From contig JBKDFX010000047.1 of the NCBI GenBank assembly GCA_046336825.1, positions 1 through 5,121 on the forward strand: a stretch of DNA of 5,121 nucleotides. The letters are read 5' to 3'. Below the pieces are notes generated by a model. That model had not been told where the DNA came from and did not search any database. It saw only the letters and a list, made by a program, of their open reading frames with translations. This DNA comes from Ga0074139 sp046336825. GTDB taxonomy: Bacteria > Bdellovibrionota > Bdellovibrionia > Bdellovibrionales > Bdellovibrionaceae. Below are positions 1 through 5,120 of this stretch, one piece after another (position 1 is the first letter of the stretch; each line of letters starts with the position of its first letter). The translations under genes and the position numbers were made by a program.

Positions 1-1
1 T

Positions 2-97
2 AATCCATTCGTGCTTAAAACAGAGTTAGATAAAAAATTAAAGTGGTTCTTCAGAATCGTCGATATACGTAAAAAACAATCTCTGGCTGCAGGTTAA
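2..97 (+). CDS. C-terminal tail of a truncated gene, possibly a DDE/integrase-type transposase
   Basis: An open frame enters from the left edge and stops at TAA 95-97, giving the last 31 residues of a protein whose body lies outside the window. The tail is rich in Lys and contains NPFVLKTELDKKL, then a WFF segment and DIRKK. From memory, the end of integrase-core (IS481-like) transposases often carries an 'NPF-LK--L--KL' stretch, so a transposase is my best guess. No catalytic residue is visible, so this is inference only. The gene converges on the STY0301-like gene, leaving 77 bases between the stops. It could equally be any small basic C-terminus. I am fairly sure the frame is coding and unsure of the family. 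Confidence 0.45.
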   Translation, partial: NPFVLKTELDKKLKWFFRIVDIRKKQSLAAG

Positions 98-174
98 TGA
101 CCCACAGCTCCTGAGTATCATTTATCTATGGTTCAATACGCTGGTTTTTATTTTTCTCAATTTCATCTATTTGT
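98..174. other. Convergent intergenic gap, no clear terminator
   Basis: Seventy-seven bases separate the stop of the left-edge gene from the stop of the STY0301-like gene. The stretch is T-rich on the plus strand (runs around 146-160), but I find no GC-rich stem before a T tract on either strand. If the left gene is a transposase, the right inverted repeat of its element should lie here or just beyond, but a single end cannot be recognised. Confidence 0.4.
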
Positions 175-558
175 TTAGTGGCAACTTAAGAACTTTTCAT
201 TTTTGGGTTTGGTTTTATGTTTCAAAGTACACTTTTTGGTGGTCGGGGGCAGTTTGCGAACTAAACTAACTGTAGTATTGGCATAGCCACACTTCATCCA
301 AACACCAAATTCATCGTTTGGTTGAAAGTTCCAAAAGGGTTCTTTTGCGTTCGATTCATCTGTGGGAACAAGGGAGGCACCTTGTTTGGGGTGTCCTGAG
401 TAGAGCGATATGAGATCCAAATTTTGATATTCTTCAAAAGAATTTGTTAGTGGCTCAAAATCTTCATGGGCAGATATTTTTAATGATTGTTTTGTTTCAA
501 TCCTTTCGGGACATCTGTAATCTAAGGCATAACCCAGACTTAAAACTGATAGAGACAA
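175..558 (-). CDS. STY0301-like small exported protein, uncertain start
   Basis: The 127-residue reading resembles the STY0301 family of small bacterial proteins of unknown function. Family-like signs are an early Cys-Pro (C16-P17), 'LYSGHP' with 'ASLVP' (52-65), 'WNF' (76-78), and 'GVWMKCGYANTTVSLVRKLP' (85-104) followed by C110. C16, C90 and C110 could form disulfides in an exported protein; the family match is from memory. The 5' end is odd. The only usual start is TTG at 558, with a weak TAAGG about 9 bases upstream, and it gives a hydrophobic N-terminus with no positive charge. Reading upstream in frame to the ATA at 573-571 adds IRFLLL, which with an initial Met would be a textbook signal peptide ending at GYA (9-11). 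The C-terminus runs about 15 mostly polar residues past the last family-like cysteine. No partner gene is evident. Confidence 0.7.
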   Translation of the reverse strand: MSLSVLSLGYALDYRCPERIETKQSLKISAHEDFEPLTNSFEEYQNLDLISLYSGHPKQGASLVPTDESNAKEPFWNFQPNDEFGVWMKCGYANTTVSLVRKLPPTTKKCTLKHKTKPKNEKFLSCH

Positions 559-696
559 TAATAAGAACCTTATTAGTCTGCTTGATCGGAATCGCCAATA
601 GAACCGTAGAACTTAAAATTGGTGCACCCTACTGGACGAGTTTCGAACTGCCTGCCTCAAATATGCATAAATTCGAAGAAGATTGTTAAGAAGCAT
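559..696. other. Gene-poor gap upstream of the STY0301-like gene
   Basis: These 138 bases lie between the STY0301-like gene and the stop of the LysR gene, both on the minus strand. On the minus strand a 27-codon open stretch without a start codon runs from after the TGA at 659-657 to the TAA at 575-573, ending in FYGSIGDSDQAD. The same DNA holds TTCGAAA (647-641) followed by AGGGTGCACCA (630-620), which looks superficially like the 3' part of a tRNA but does not fold as one. I see no convincing promoter or terminator. Confidence 0.4.
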
Positions 697-1569
697 TTAA
701 GGCCTACTTATTAAAAAATTTCGAGCGAACTCCATGACCTGATTATTAGGACGAGTCTTTAAGCTGTGCAAATAGATGCGGTAGGGACAGTCAAACCATG
801 GAGATTTTAATATTCGAAAGGAACCTGCCTTCCAATTACTTATTAAAATATCAGGTAGAAGTCCCACACCTAATCCTCTTAGCACCTGTTGGCCAATGAC
901 TTCCCAACTACTGATTTCAAATAAGGTTGGCAGAGTATTGCCGAACTGCTTTTTATAATTTGCTCTTAGTTTTTCCGTCTCAAAACGGGGTTCAGTAAGA
1001 ATAAATGATTTAGAATCTAAATCTTTATTTCCATCACTTTTAAAGTTGCTTTCTACAAGGAGAAATTTACCTTTTTTTATACCTATTTGCTTAAGGGTCG
1101 CCAAGTTTTGATTTCCAATTGTAATTCCTAAATCAATAGAGCCACTCGCTACAGCCTCGATAACCTCATTAGTCGTTCCAAATCGAACTTGGACAGTCGA
1201 AAAAGGGAACTTCTTTTTTATTTCTAGTAAAAGTGGGTTCAAGTAAACTTCAGACAGTGTTCGAGAAATACCTATTTTTAATATCACTGTCTCTTCTGTA
1301 TGCAGTTTTAAACTTAAGGTCTTAAAATCGGAAGCAGCTGACAGAAGGATTTTGGCCTGTTCCGCAACAAGATAGCCAGTCTCTGTCACTTTAAAAGATT
1401 TTTTTCGATGTTCAAGGAGTGAAGTTCCCAAATGATTTTCAAGAGCCGCAATCGAACGACTTATAGCTGGGTGGGTTACCAGGTTTTTTTGAGCAGCTCC
1501 ACTAATACTACCAAGTGTCACTGCATCAGAGAAGTATTTAAGATGATGTAGATTAGGATATGTAATCAT
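697..1569 (-). CDS. LysR-type transcriptional regulator
   Basis: A full-length 290-residue LysR-family DNA-binding regulator. The winged helix-turn-helix occupies about residues 6-65 ('LHHLKYFSDAVTLGSISGAA', then 'HPAISRSIAALENHLGTSLL' at 33-52 and 'TETG' at 62-65). A linker helix follows to about 90, and the two-lobed effector domain runs from about 95, with the typical 'GSIDLGI' (143-149) and 'GLGVGLLPD' (232-240). The usual family length is 290-330. The ATG at 1569 is the only reasonable start. It has no Shine-Dalgarno site, and the predicted promoter places transcription start at or next to the ATG. The gene is divergent from the YecM-HAD/MazG operon, the classical arrangement for a LysR regulator and its target, and half-sites overlap its own start, so autoregulation is likely. 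The effector cannot be predicted. Confidence 0.95.
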   Translation of the reverse strand: MITYPNLHHLKYFSDAVTLGSISGAAQKNLVTHPAISRSIAALENHLGTSLLEHRKKSFKVTETGYLVAEQAKILLSAASDFKTLSLKLHTEETVILKIGISRTLSEVYLNPLLLEIKKKFPFSTVQVRFGTTNEVIEAVASGSIDLGITIGNQNLATLKQIGIKKGKFLLVESNFKSDGNKDLDSKSFILTEPRFETEKLRANYKKQFGNTLPTLFEISSWEVIGQQVLRGLGVGLLPDILISNWKAGSFRILKSPWFDCPYRIYLHSLKTRPNNQVMEFARNFLISRP

Positions 1570-1578
1570 TTGTTACAT
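1560..1578. promoter_or_regulatory. LysR-box-like inverted repeat, candidate operator
   Basis: ATGTAA (1560-1565) and TTACAT (1573-1578) form a perfect 6-base inverted repeat with a 7-base spacer. This fits the T-N11-A type of site known for LysR-family proteins. It covers the start codon of the LysR gene and reaches into its -10 box, so binding here would repress the regulator's own gene. That the encoded LysR binds it is inference. Confidence 0.45.
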
Positions 1579-1598
1579 TATAAGTGATTTTTATGTAA
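1570..1598 (+). promoter_or_regulatory. Weak candidate promoter for the YecM-HAD/MazG operon
   Basis: A plus-strand TTGTTA (1570-1575) is followed after 17 bases by ATGTAA (1593-1598), or after 16 bases by TATGTA. Both boxes are poor matches, as expected for a promoter that needs an activator such as the divergent LysR protein. Transcription would start near 1605 and leave a leader of about 30 bases. Confidence 0.25.
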
Positions 1599-1605
1599 TT
1601 TACAA
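1577..1605 (-). promoter_or_regulatory. Sigma-70 promoter of the LysR gene
   Basis: Read on the minus strand there is a perfect -10 box TATAAT at 1582-1577 and a -35 box TTGTAA (four of six to consensus) at 1605-1600, with an ideal 17-base spacer. Transcription would start about seven bases downstream, near 1570, directly before the ATG at 1569. Both boxes lie among TGTAA-type half-sites, so a protein bound there would compete with RNA polymerase. Confidence 0.6.
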
Positions 1606-1611
1606 TCACTT
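1582..1611. promoter_or_regulatory. Nested inverted repeats in the divergent promoter region
   Basis: AAGTGATT (1582-1589) and AATCACTT (1604-1611) are perfect 8-base inverted arms 14 bases apart. Inside them lies a second dyad, TGTAA-T-TTACA (1594-1604). The centre of the inner dyad is 30 bases from the centre of the 1560-1578 repeat, about three helical turns, which would put both on one DNA face. A further ATGTAA sits at 1618-1623. Together they are a plausible multi-site LysR operator controlling both directions. Confidence 0.45.
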
Positions 1612-1634
1612 TAAGAAATGTAAAAACATTAACC

Positions 1635-2792
1635 ATGAATACACCTAAATTTGATTTTGATAGCTTTAAGGCCTCTGGCGAAAGTTTTTTAAAAACACTC
1701 ACAACAGAGCTTGTCGATACTGGAATACCAGCACACTCGCTAGAATGTGACCACCTTTGCTTTCGAGTTGGCACCTCTGAAGAGTATAACTCTTATAAAG
1801 CTGAGTTTGAAAACTATGGCAAGTTGCTGACAGAGGCTCTTGTAAATGGACGGGCAATAAGTACATTTTTATTGAATACACCATTTCAAACAAATCAACA
1901 TAAAGTGCCCTTGCTTGAGCTACCTGCACCAAAAGCTGGAACAAACTATGAAACTGGTTTTGAGCATGCCGAATTTGTAGTAAGTGAATGTTTCAAAAAA
2001 TTCAGCTCAAAATTCCCTCATCTAAGTTTCACCGAAGGCGGCAATCAAACTTTAAACCCTGAGCTTTGTTTGAAACTTAGCAAAGGAAAACAGGCGAAAT
2101 TTCATCACCATTCTCTTGCCCGAGTTATTGAGCTTGAAGAAGCAGTCATCAAAGATATTATCTTCGACTTTGATGGCACTCTGATTAAATCTCGTGAGAA
2201 CATCTATGAAATAAATCGCATTGTTTTTTCATATGCTCTGGGACGAGAAGTTTCTTTACAAGAAGCAATCGAGAAATTTCATCCAGAGTTTTCAAAAATG
2301 TTCGAGGCTTTCGCAATAACATGTCCAATCAAGCAAAGTGAAGCAATTTCTAGCTGGGGAACTGTATCTGAGCGATTCACATACCACTTATTTGACGGAG
2401 TTTTAGAAACCCTTAAAGCACTTAAGGAAGAAAACTTTAGACTGCATTTATGGACGGCCCGTGATGAATATTCAGCTAGAAGAATTTTAAAGGAGCATGA
2501 AATAGAAAGTTTCTTTACGACATTGAGTTTTGCCACGGAAATTGACTCCAAACCGCTTGCAAATAGTCTTAACCTTAACTGGAAGCTAATTCAAAAGGAC
2601 AAACTAATTGTCATCGGTGATACTCCCACCGACATTATTGGAGCAAAAAACATCTCTGCCATCCGAGGGGCTGCTCTATGGGATTCTCATTCGAAAAAGA
2701 GTTCTCTAATTGAGGCCGGTGCCGAATTATTTTTTCATCGAGTGGAAGATTTTAGGAATTGGCTTAATAAAGTTCCAAAGGAGGTTTTGTGA
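1635..2792 (+). CDS. Fusion of a YecM (VOC-fold) domain and a HAD-superfamily phosphatase
   Basis: A 385-residue two-domain protein. Residues about 5-170 match E. coli YecM: 'CDHLCFRV' (38-45), 'LLTEALVNGRAISTFLL' (64-80), 'LELP' (94-97), 'EHAEFVV' (110-116), 'NPEL' (141-144) and 'KFHHHS' (155-160). H40, E95 and H111 are likely metal ligands by analogy with vicinal-oxygen-chelate proteins. YecM itself has no firm function. Residues 173-380 are a HAD hydrolase: motif I DFDGT (nucleophile D178, acid/base D180), motif II in 'LHLWTARD' (T274), motif III K306 and motif IV 'GDTPTD' (D329, D333), with a helical cap at about 185-250. Standalone YecM is about 190 residues, so this is a genuine fusion in one frame. 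No Shine-Dalgarno site precedes the ATG. The protein is probably a cytosolic phosphatase; its substrate is unknown. It overlaps the MazG-like gene, which hints at nucleotide clean-up. Confidence 0.85.
   Translation: MNTPKFDFDSFKASGESFLKTLTTELVDTGIPAHSLECDHLCFRVGTSEEYNSYKAEFENYGKLLTEALVNGRAISTFLLNTPFQTNQHKVPLLELPAPKAGTNYETGFEHAEFVVSECFKKFSSKFPHLSFTEGGNQTLNPELCLKLSKGKQAKFHHHSLARVIELEEAVIKDIIFDFDGTLIKSRENIYEINRIVFSYALGREVSLQEAIEKFHPEFSKMFEAFAITCPIKQSEAISSWGTVSERFTYHLFDGVLETLKALKEENFRLHLWTARDEYSARRILKEHEIESFFTTLSFATEIDSKPLANSLNLNWKLIQKDKLIVIGDTPTDIIGAKNISAIRGAALWDSHSKKSSLIEAGAELFFHRVEDFRNWLNKVPKEVL
2777..2784 (+). promoter_or_regulatory. Strong ribosome site for the MazG-like gene
   Basis: AAAGGAGG lies inside the end of the YecM-HAD gene, four bases before the GTG at 2789. 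It supports a start at GTG overlapping the upstream TGA (GTGA), so translation is probably coupled. An in-frame ATG at 2807 (seventh codon) is too far from this site to be preferred. Confidence 0.7.
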
Positions 2793-3091
2793 CAAGCCTA
2801 CAATTGATGGTAACAGAGTTTAATCAAAAAAGACTTCTCTCGGTTGAAAGGAGCTTAAGAGCCTTAGACCTTTCTTCTGAAATCGGTGAAGTTTGCAAAC
2901 TGGCCTTCTCAGAAGGAGTCGGGAAAAAAATCGAAATCAACCATTGGGAAGAAGAACTGGGGGATGTTCTTTACAGTCTGCTATCTCTCATGTCGGAACT
3001 TGATATTGAAGCCGAGAAAGCATTATCTAAAGTATTGGAAAAATACCAAGGTCGAATTGCCAATCGTAATTCAATGGATTCAGGTTCTTAA
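2789..3091 (+). CDS. MazG-like nucleotide pyrophosphohydrolase
   Basis: A 100-residue all-alpha protein with the metal-binding signature of the MazG/dUTPase-like pyrophosphatase superfamily: E31-x-x-E34 in 'SSEIGEV' and E56-x-x-D59 in 'EEELGDVLYSL', 21 residues apart, within the usual range. K85 and R89/R93 near the C-terminus fit the phosphate-contacting basic residues seen in relatives. Such enzymes split NTPs or dNTPs, often damaged or non-canonical ones, into the monophosphate and pyrophosphate in the cytosol using magnesium. Single-domain versions of about 100 residues are common. It starts with GTG at the GTGA overlap with the YecM-HAD gene, so the two products are made together. A monophosphate released here would be a natural substrate for the HAD phosphatase, but that link is inference. 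Confidence 0.85.
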   Translation: MTSLQLMVTEFNQKRLLSVERSLRALDLSSEIGEVCKLAFSEGVGKKIEINHWEEELGDVLYSLLSLMSELDIEAEKALSKVLEKYQGRIANRNSMDSGS

Positions 3092-3121
3092 AAAAATTAC
3101 AAAACATCTGTATCCTTGCGG

Positions 3122-3154
3122 TAAGCCTCTTAATAATATTTTTATTAATGCTTA
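3122..3154. terminator. AT-rich hairpin between converging operons, weak bidirectional terminator candidate
   Basis: TAAGC (3122-3126) pairs with GCTTA (3150-3154), and TTAATAA (3130-3136) with TTATTAA (3142-3148), around a 5-base loop with a small asymmetric bulge. It lies in the 91-base gap between the MazG-like gene and the converging 104-residue gene, where a shared terminator would be expected. Neither side is followed by a clear T tract and the stem is mostly A-T, so termination strength is doubtful. Confidence 0.35.
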
Positions 3155-3182
3155 AATCACTCATGATAATTGGACATAAATC

Positions 3183-3497
3183 TTATGGAATAACTACAAC
3201 AAATAGATACTCCAGATTATGTGCGATGAGGCTGTTTCTCGGCACCCCATAAAGTATCGTCATTCCAACCCATGTTTTTCCATTTTCAGAAATCTTAGTC
3301 CATTGCGGCTTTTTTCCAGTGAAAGCCTTAAGTCTTTTTTCCAATAACTCCCAAAACTCATCTTCCAATATGAGCAATTCCGGTCTTTCTAATTTTATTA
3401 AAATTGGGAAGTAATCCTGTTGAATCAGGCCTCCCTTTTTAATAAAACTAAAAATTTCATCTGAAATTTTCTTTTTCTGTTCTTCTGTTAGTTTCAT
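3183..3497 (-). CDS. Uncharacterised 104-residue protein, last gene of the right-hand cluster
   Basis: I do not recognise this protein. Its N-terminus is Lys/Glu-rich and helical ('EEQKKKISDEIFSFIKK', 5-21). An amphipathic middle follows with 'LERPELLILEDEFWELLEKRL' split across 36-56, then a beta-type C-terminal part ending in the hydrophobic 'YLFVVVIP' (97-104). There is no signal peptide or clear membrane segment. The ATG at 3497 follows AGGAGG (3507-3502) by four bases, so the start is secure. It lies 54 bases downstream of the 71-residue gene with no good promoter between, so it is probably cotranscribed and ends the operon. CCTC (3514-3511) upstream can pair with GAGG of its ribosome site. 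A helper, chaperone or immunity role would fit the position but is speculation. Confidence 0.75.
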   Translation of the reverse strand: MKLTEEQKKKISDEIFSFIKKGGLIQQDYFPILIKLERPELLILEDEFWELLEKRLKAFTGKKPQWTKISENGKTWVGMTILYGVPRNSLIAHNLEYLFVVVIP

Positions 3498-3551
3498 ATT
3501 TCCTCCTGTTGAGGTAAAATACCGGCTCTACAAAAGAATCAGTGATTTTTT

Positions 3552-3767
3552 TTAATACCAAAAACGATAGATGACCCCATTAATTTTTCTAAGAAAATTT
3601 CGGAACTTAGCTTTTTGCCAAGGAGTGCCAAGGGGCTTGATGGCTTCAATGTCATCTCGTATCTGATTTAAAGAAACGAGCGGATAACTTTTTTGGATGA
3701 CTTCCGCCGAAACAGTGAGACATAGCTTTTCGTATTCGGTTAAAAATTCCTGGCCTGTCATTTTCAT
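3552..3767 (-). CDS. Uncharacterised 71-residue basic protein
   Basis: I do not recognise this protein. It is predicted to be soluble and helical in the first half ('TGQEFLTEYEKLC', 4-16), with a basic, aromatic C-terminus ('KFRNFLRKINGVIYRFWY', 54-71). No catalytic motif stands out. The ATG at 3767 overlaps the TGA of the cysteine-protease-like gene (ATGA) and follows GGAGG (3776-3772) by four bases; a second in-frame ATG two codons later would also be well spaced. The overlap implies coupled translation with the 188-residue protein, so a direct partner, adaptor or inhibitor of it is plausible but unproven. Confidence 0.75.
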   Translation of the reverse strand: MKMTGQEFLTEYEKLCLTVSAEVIQKSYPLVSLNQIRDDIEAIKPLGTPWQKAKFRNFLRKINGVIYRFWY

Positions 3768-4330
3768 TTGACCTCCACATTTTTGGAGAAAAAAAGTAGA
3801 GAGTTAACTGGGCTAAAGTAGACAATGTTGATTAAAGTCTCTAGGTCAATTTTTAAACCATCAAAAAAGACATCGCCATCTTCAGAATGAACGATGGCCA
3901 AATGATTTGCTATTCCTTTAGCTTTTTCCCCTCTGCTTGGGGCTTCAGCTATTAATAATGCAACTTCTCCTCTTTCAAGCCTTCGCAGTGCAATTTGATA
4001 AAACACCTCTGGAACCATGCCATTCGGATTCAAGAATAACATCCTGAAGCTATTAAAAAATGGATTTTTGTCTATAAACTCCATCGCATCTTGAAAATTT
4101 ATTGAAAGATTTTGTTTTTCTTCGATGTAGTCAAGAATATGAAAAATGACATCATAAGCTGTCTTTCCGTCTACCATTCCAAGTCTTTTTTTCAACATGA
4201 GGATAAGATTCAGAAAAGCCAGGGGACCACAGCCGATTGCACGAGTTCTGTCATCTCGGCTTTTTACAACTCCATAAAATGGTGCTTCATTAGTTTTAGT
4301 CGTTAATTCCTCCCAAGTAATAACTTTCAT
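3764..4330 (-). CDS. Putative papain-fold (C39-like) cysteine peptidase, otherwise uncharacterised
   Basis: A 188-residue protein with no confident family match. Near the N-terminus 'AIGCGPLAFLNLILML' (31-46) resembles the start of the catalytic helix of C39-like/papain-fold peptidases, with C34 as candidate nucleophile in a Cys-Gly-Pro motif. After a helical middle, 'GIANHLAIVHSEDGDVFFDGL' (split over 139-159) resembles the strand-turn-strand carrying the catalytic His (H143) and the third residue (D157). Order and spacing fit the fold, but no search could be run. There is no signal peptide, so it would act in the cytosol or be exported by a dedicated system. ATG 4330 follows AGGAGGG (4343-4337) by six bases. 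The gene starts two bases after the coiled-coil gene and overlaps the 71-residue gene by four, so stoichiometric production of a complex is likely. Confidence 0.7.
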   Translation of the reverse strand: MKVITWEELTTKTNEAPFYGVVKSRDDRTRAIGCGPLAFLNLILMLKKRLGMVDGKTAYDVIFHILDYIEEKQNLSINFQDAMEFIDKNPFFNSFRMLFLNPNGMVPEVFYQIALRRLERGEVALLIAEAPSRGEKAKGIANHLAIVHSEDGDVFFDGLKIDLETLINIVYFSPVNSLLFFSKNVEVK

Positions 4331-4332
4331 AT

Positions 4333-4557
4333 TTAGCCCTCCTGTCCTTTAGGTTTTCGATTAAAAAAAATAGAAAATTTCTGCCTAATCTCTTTTAAAT
4401 CATCACTCCATACTACCTCTTTAGCGGCCTTTGCCTTTTCGGTTTCCTGAAAGAGCGATTTGAGATGCTTTAATTCGTCGATTTCTTTTTTCTGCATGAC
4501 CTGTTTATGATTCAGCTCATCGAGAAGTGAATGCAGATTGTTTTGTGTATAACTCAT
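4333..4557 (-). CDS. Small coiled-coil protein of 74 residues
   Basis: Highly charged, mostly helical protein. Residues about 8-47 are coiled-coil-like, with hydrophobic positions L8, L11/L12, L15, I26, L29, L32 and F36 among many Lys, Glu and Gln. A short amphipathic stretch with 'FSIFF' (61-65) and a Lys/Gly-rich end follow. No enzyme motif is present, and a structural, adaptor or chaperone role is likely by composition only. ATG 4557 overlaps the TGA of the upstream gene (ATGA), with AAGGAGG at 4572-4566 eight bases before it. Its own last codons carry the ribosome site of the protease-like gene two bases downstream, so the three genes are translated as one block. Confidence 0.75.
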   Translation of the reverse strand: MSYTQNNLHSLLDELNHKQVMQKKEIDELKHLKSLFQETEKAKAAKEVVWSDDLKEIRQKFSIFFNRKPKGQEG

Positions 4558-5120
4558 GATTTGTTCCTCCTTGTTTTTATAAATGGAATTCTTTTCCTGA
4601 TGATTTTTGAAAGACCAAGATATTTTCTTAAGGTTCGACCCATCTTGGTTTTATTAAGGCATTTTTGTAAAACGACTCCTTCAATAGCCTCAAAATTAAT
4701 TTCATCCGCCATAAGAAGTTGTGTAATTATACGAGTCTGGTCTTTTTGACGAATGCGGATGTCGCATTTAATGAGATTAGTTGGAAGAGCAGTCATTTTT
4801 AATACTTCAAGAAGCAGCTCTTTATAGGTGGTACCAGATTTAACCTCTTCAACTTGTCTGTGCTTATTGTAAAAAGCCACTTCTAATCGAGAGTGTTTCG
4901 CAATAAATCCTGCATCGAATTTAGTCTCAAACTGGTAATGGCATCTCATTTGCGGCCATTTTTCCTTATCCACTATGAGTCGGTATAAGTCTTGCTCATT
5001 TTTTGTCAAAAATAAGATACCTACATCCCATCGAGATGGATGAAATTTGATATTTCTCGATTTGAAAAATGAAATCGCCTTAGTAAATTGAGACTGCCAG
5101 TCAGTTCTTAAAAAATGGGA
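4554..5120 (-). CDS. Uncharacterised protein with basic C-terminal tail, 5' end beyond the window
   Basis: The frame is open from the right edge to the TGA at 4556-4554, giving at least 188 residues, so the true start lies outside. The internal TTG at 5009 should not be taken as the start: it has no ribosome site, and the residues before it (including 'KAISFFKSRNIKFHPSRWDV') look like ordinary folded protein continuing into 'GILFLTKNEQDLYRLIVDKE'. No family is recognised. Visible parts are a mixed alpha/beta core, with 'LEVAFYNKHRQVEEVKSG' in the middle, and a C-terminal 36 residues holding 14 Lys/Arg and no Asp/Glu ('SKIIRKRIPFIKTRRNKS' at the very end). Such a tail could contact nucleic acid or an acidic membrane face. 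It is the most upstream gene visible in the cluster and overlaps the coiled-coil gene by four bases. Confidence 0.7.
   Translation of the reverse strand, partial: SHFLRTDWQSQFTKAISFFKSRNIKFHPSRWDVGILFLTKNEQDLYRLIVDKEKWPQMRCHYQFETKFDAGFIAKHSRLEVAFYNKHRQVEEVKSGTTYKELLLEVLKMTALPTNLIKCDIRIRQKDQTRIITQLLMADEINFEAIEGVVLQKCLNKTKMGRTLRKYLGLSKIIRKRIPFIKTRRNKS

Noticed and set aside
620..652. tRNA 3' half on the minus strand (TTCGAAA loop followed by AGGGTGCACCA)
   Set aside because: The T-stem arms GGCAG and CTCGT form only three of five pairs, twelve bases instead of seven lie between stem and ACCA, and no anticodon arm or 5' acceptor strand is present.
444..689. 81-residue plus-strand open frame
   Set aside because: Its first half is antisense to the STY0301-like gene, it has no ribosome site, and its composition looks non-coding.
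1618..1623. ATG-TAA start-stop element in the leader of the YecM-HAD gene
   Set aside because: No ribosome site precedes it, and it is better explained as another ATGTAA regulatory half-site.
1553..1774. 73-residue minus-strand open frame across the LysR/YecM-HAD divergent region
   Set aside because: It covers the promoter region and the antisense of the well-supported YecM domain, with no family features.
1699..1944. 81-residue minus-strand open frame
   Set aside because: Antisense shadow of the YecM domain.
2279..2551. 90-residue minus-strand open frame
   Set aside because: Antisense shadow of the HAD domain.
2886..3155. 89-residue plus-strand open frame
   Set aside because: Out-of-frame shadow of the MazG-like gene, whose frame carries the catalytic motif.
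4112..4306. 64-residue plus-strand open frame
   Set aside because: Antisense to the protease-like gene and lacking a ribosome site.
4531..4749. 72-residue plus-strand open frame
   Set aside because: Antisense to two overlapping cluster genes; hydrophobic only because it mirrors Lys- and Glu-rich codons.
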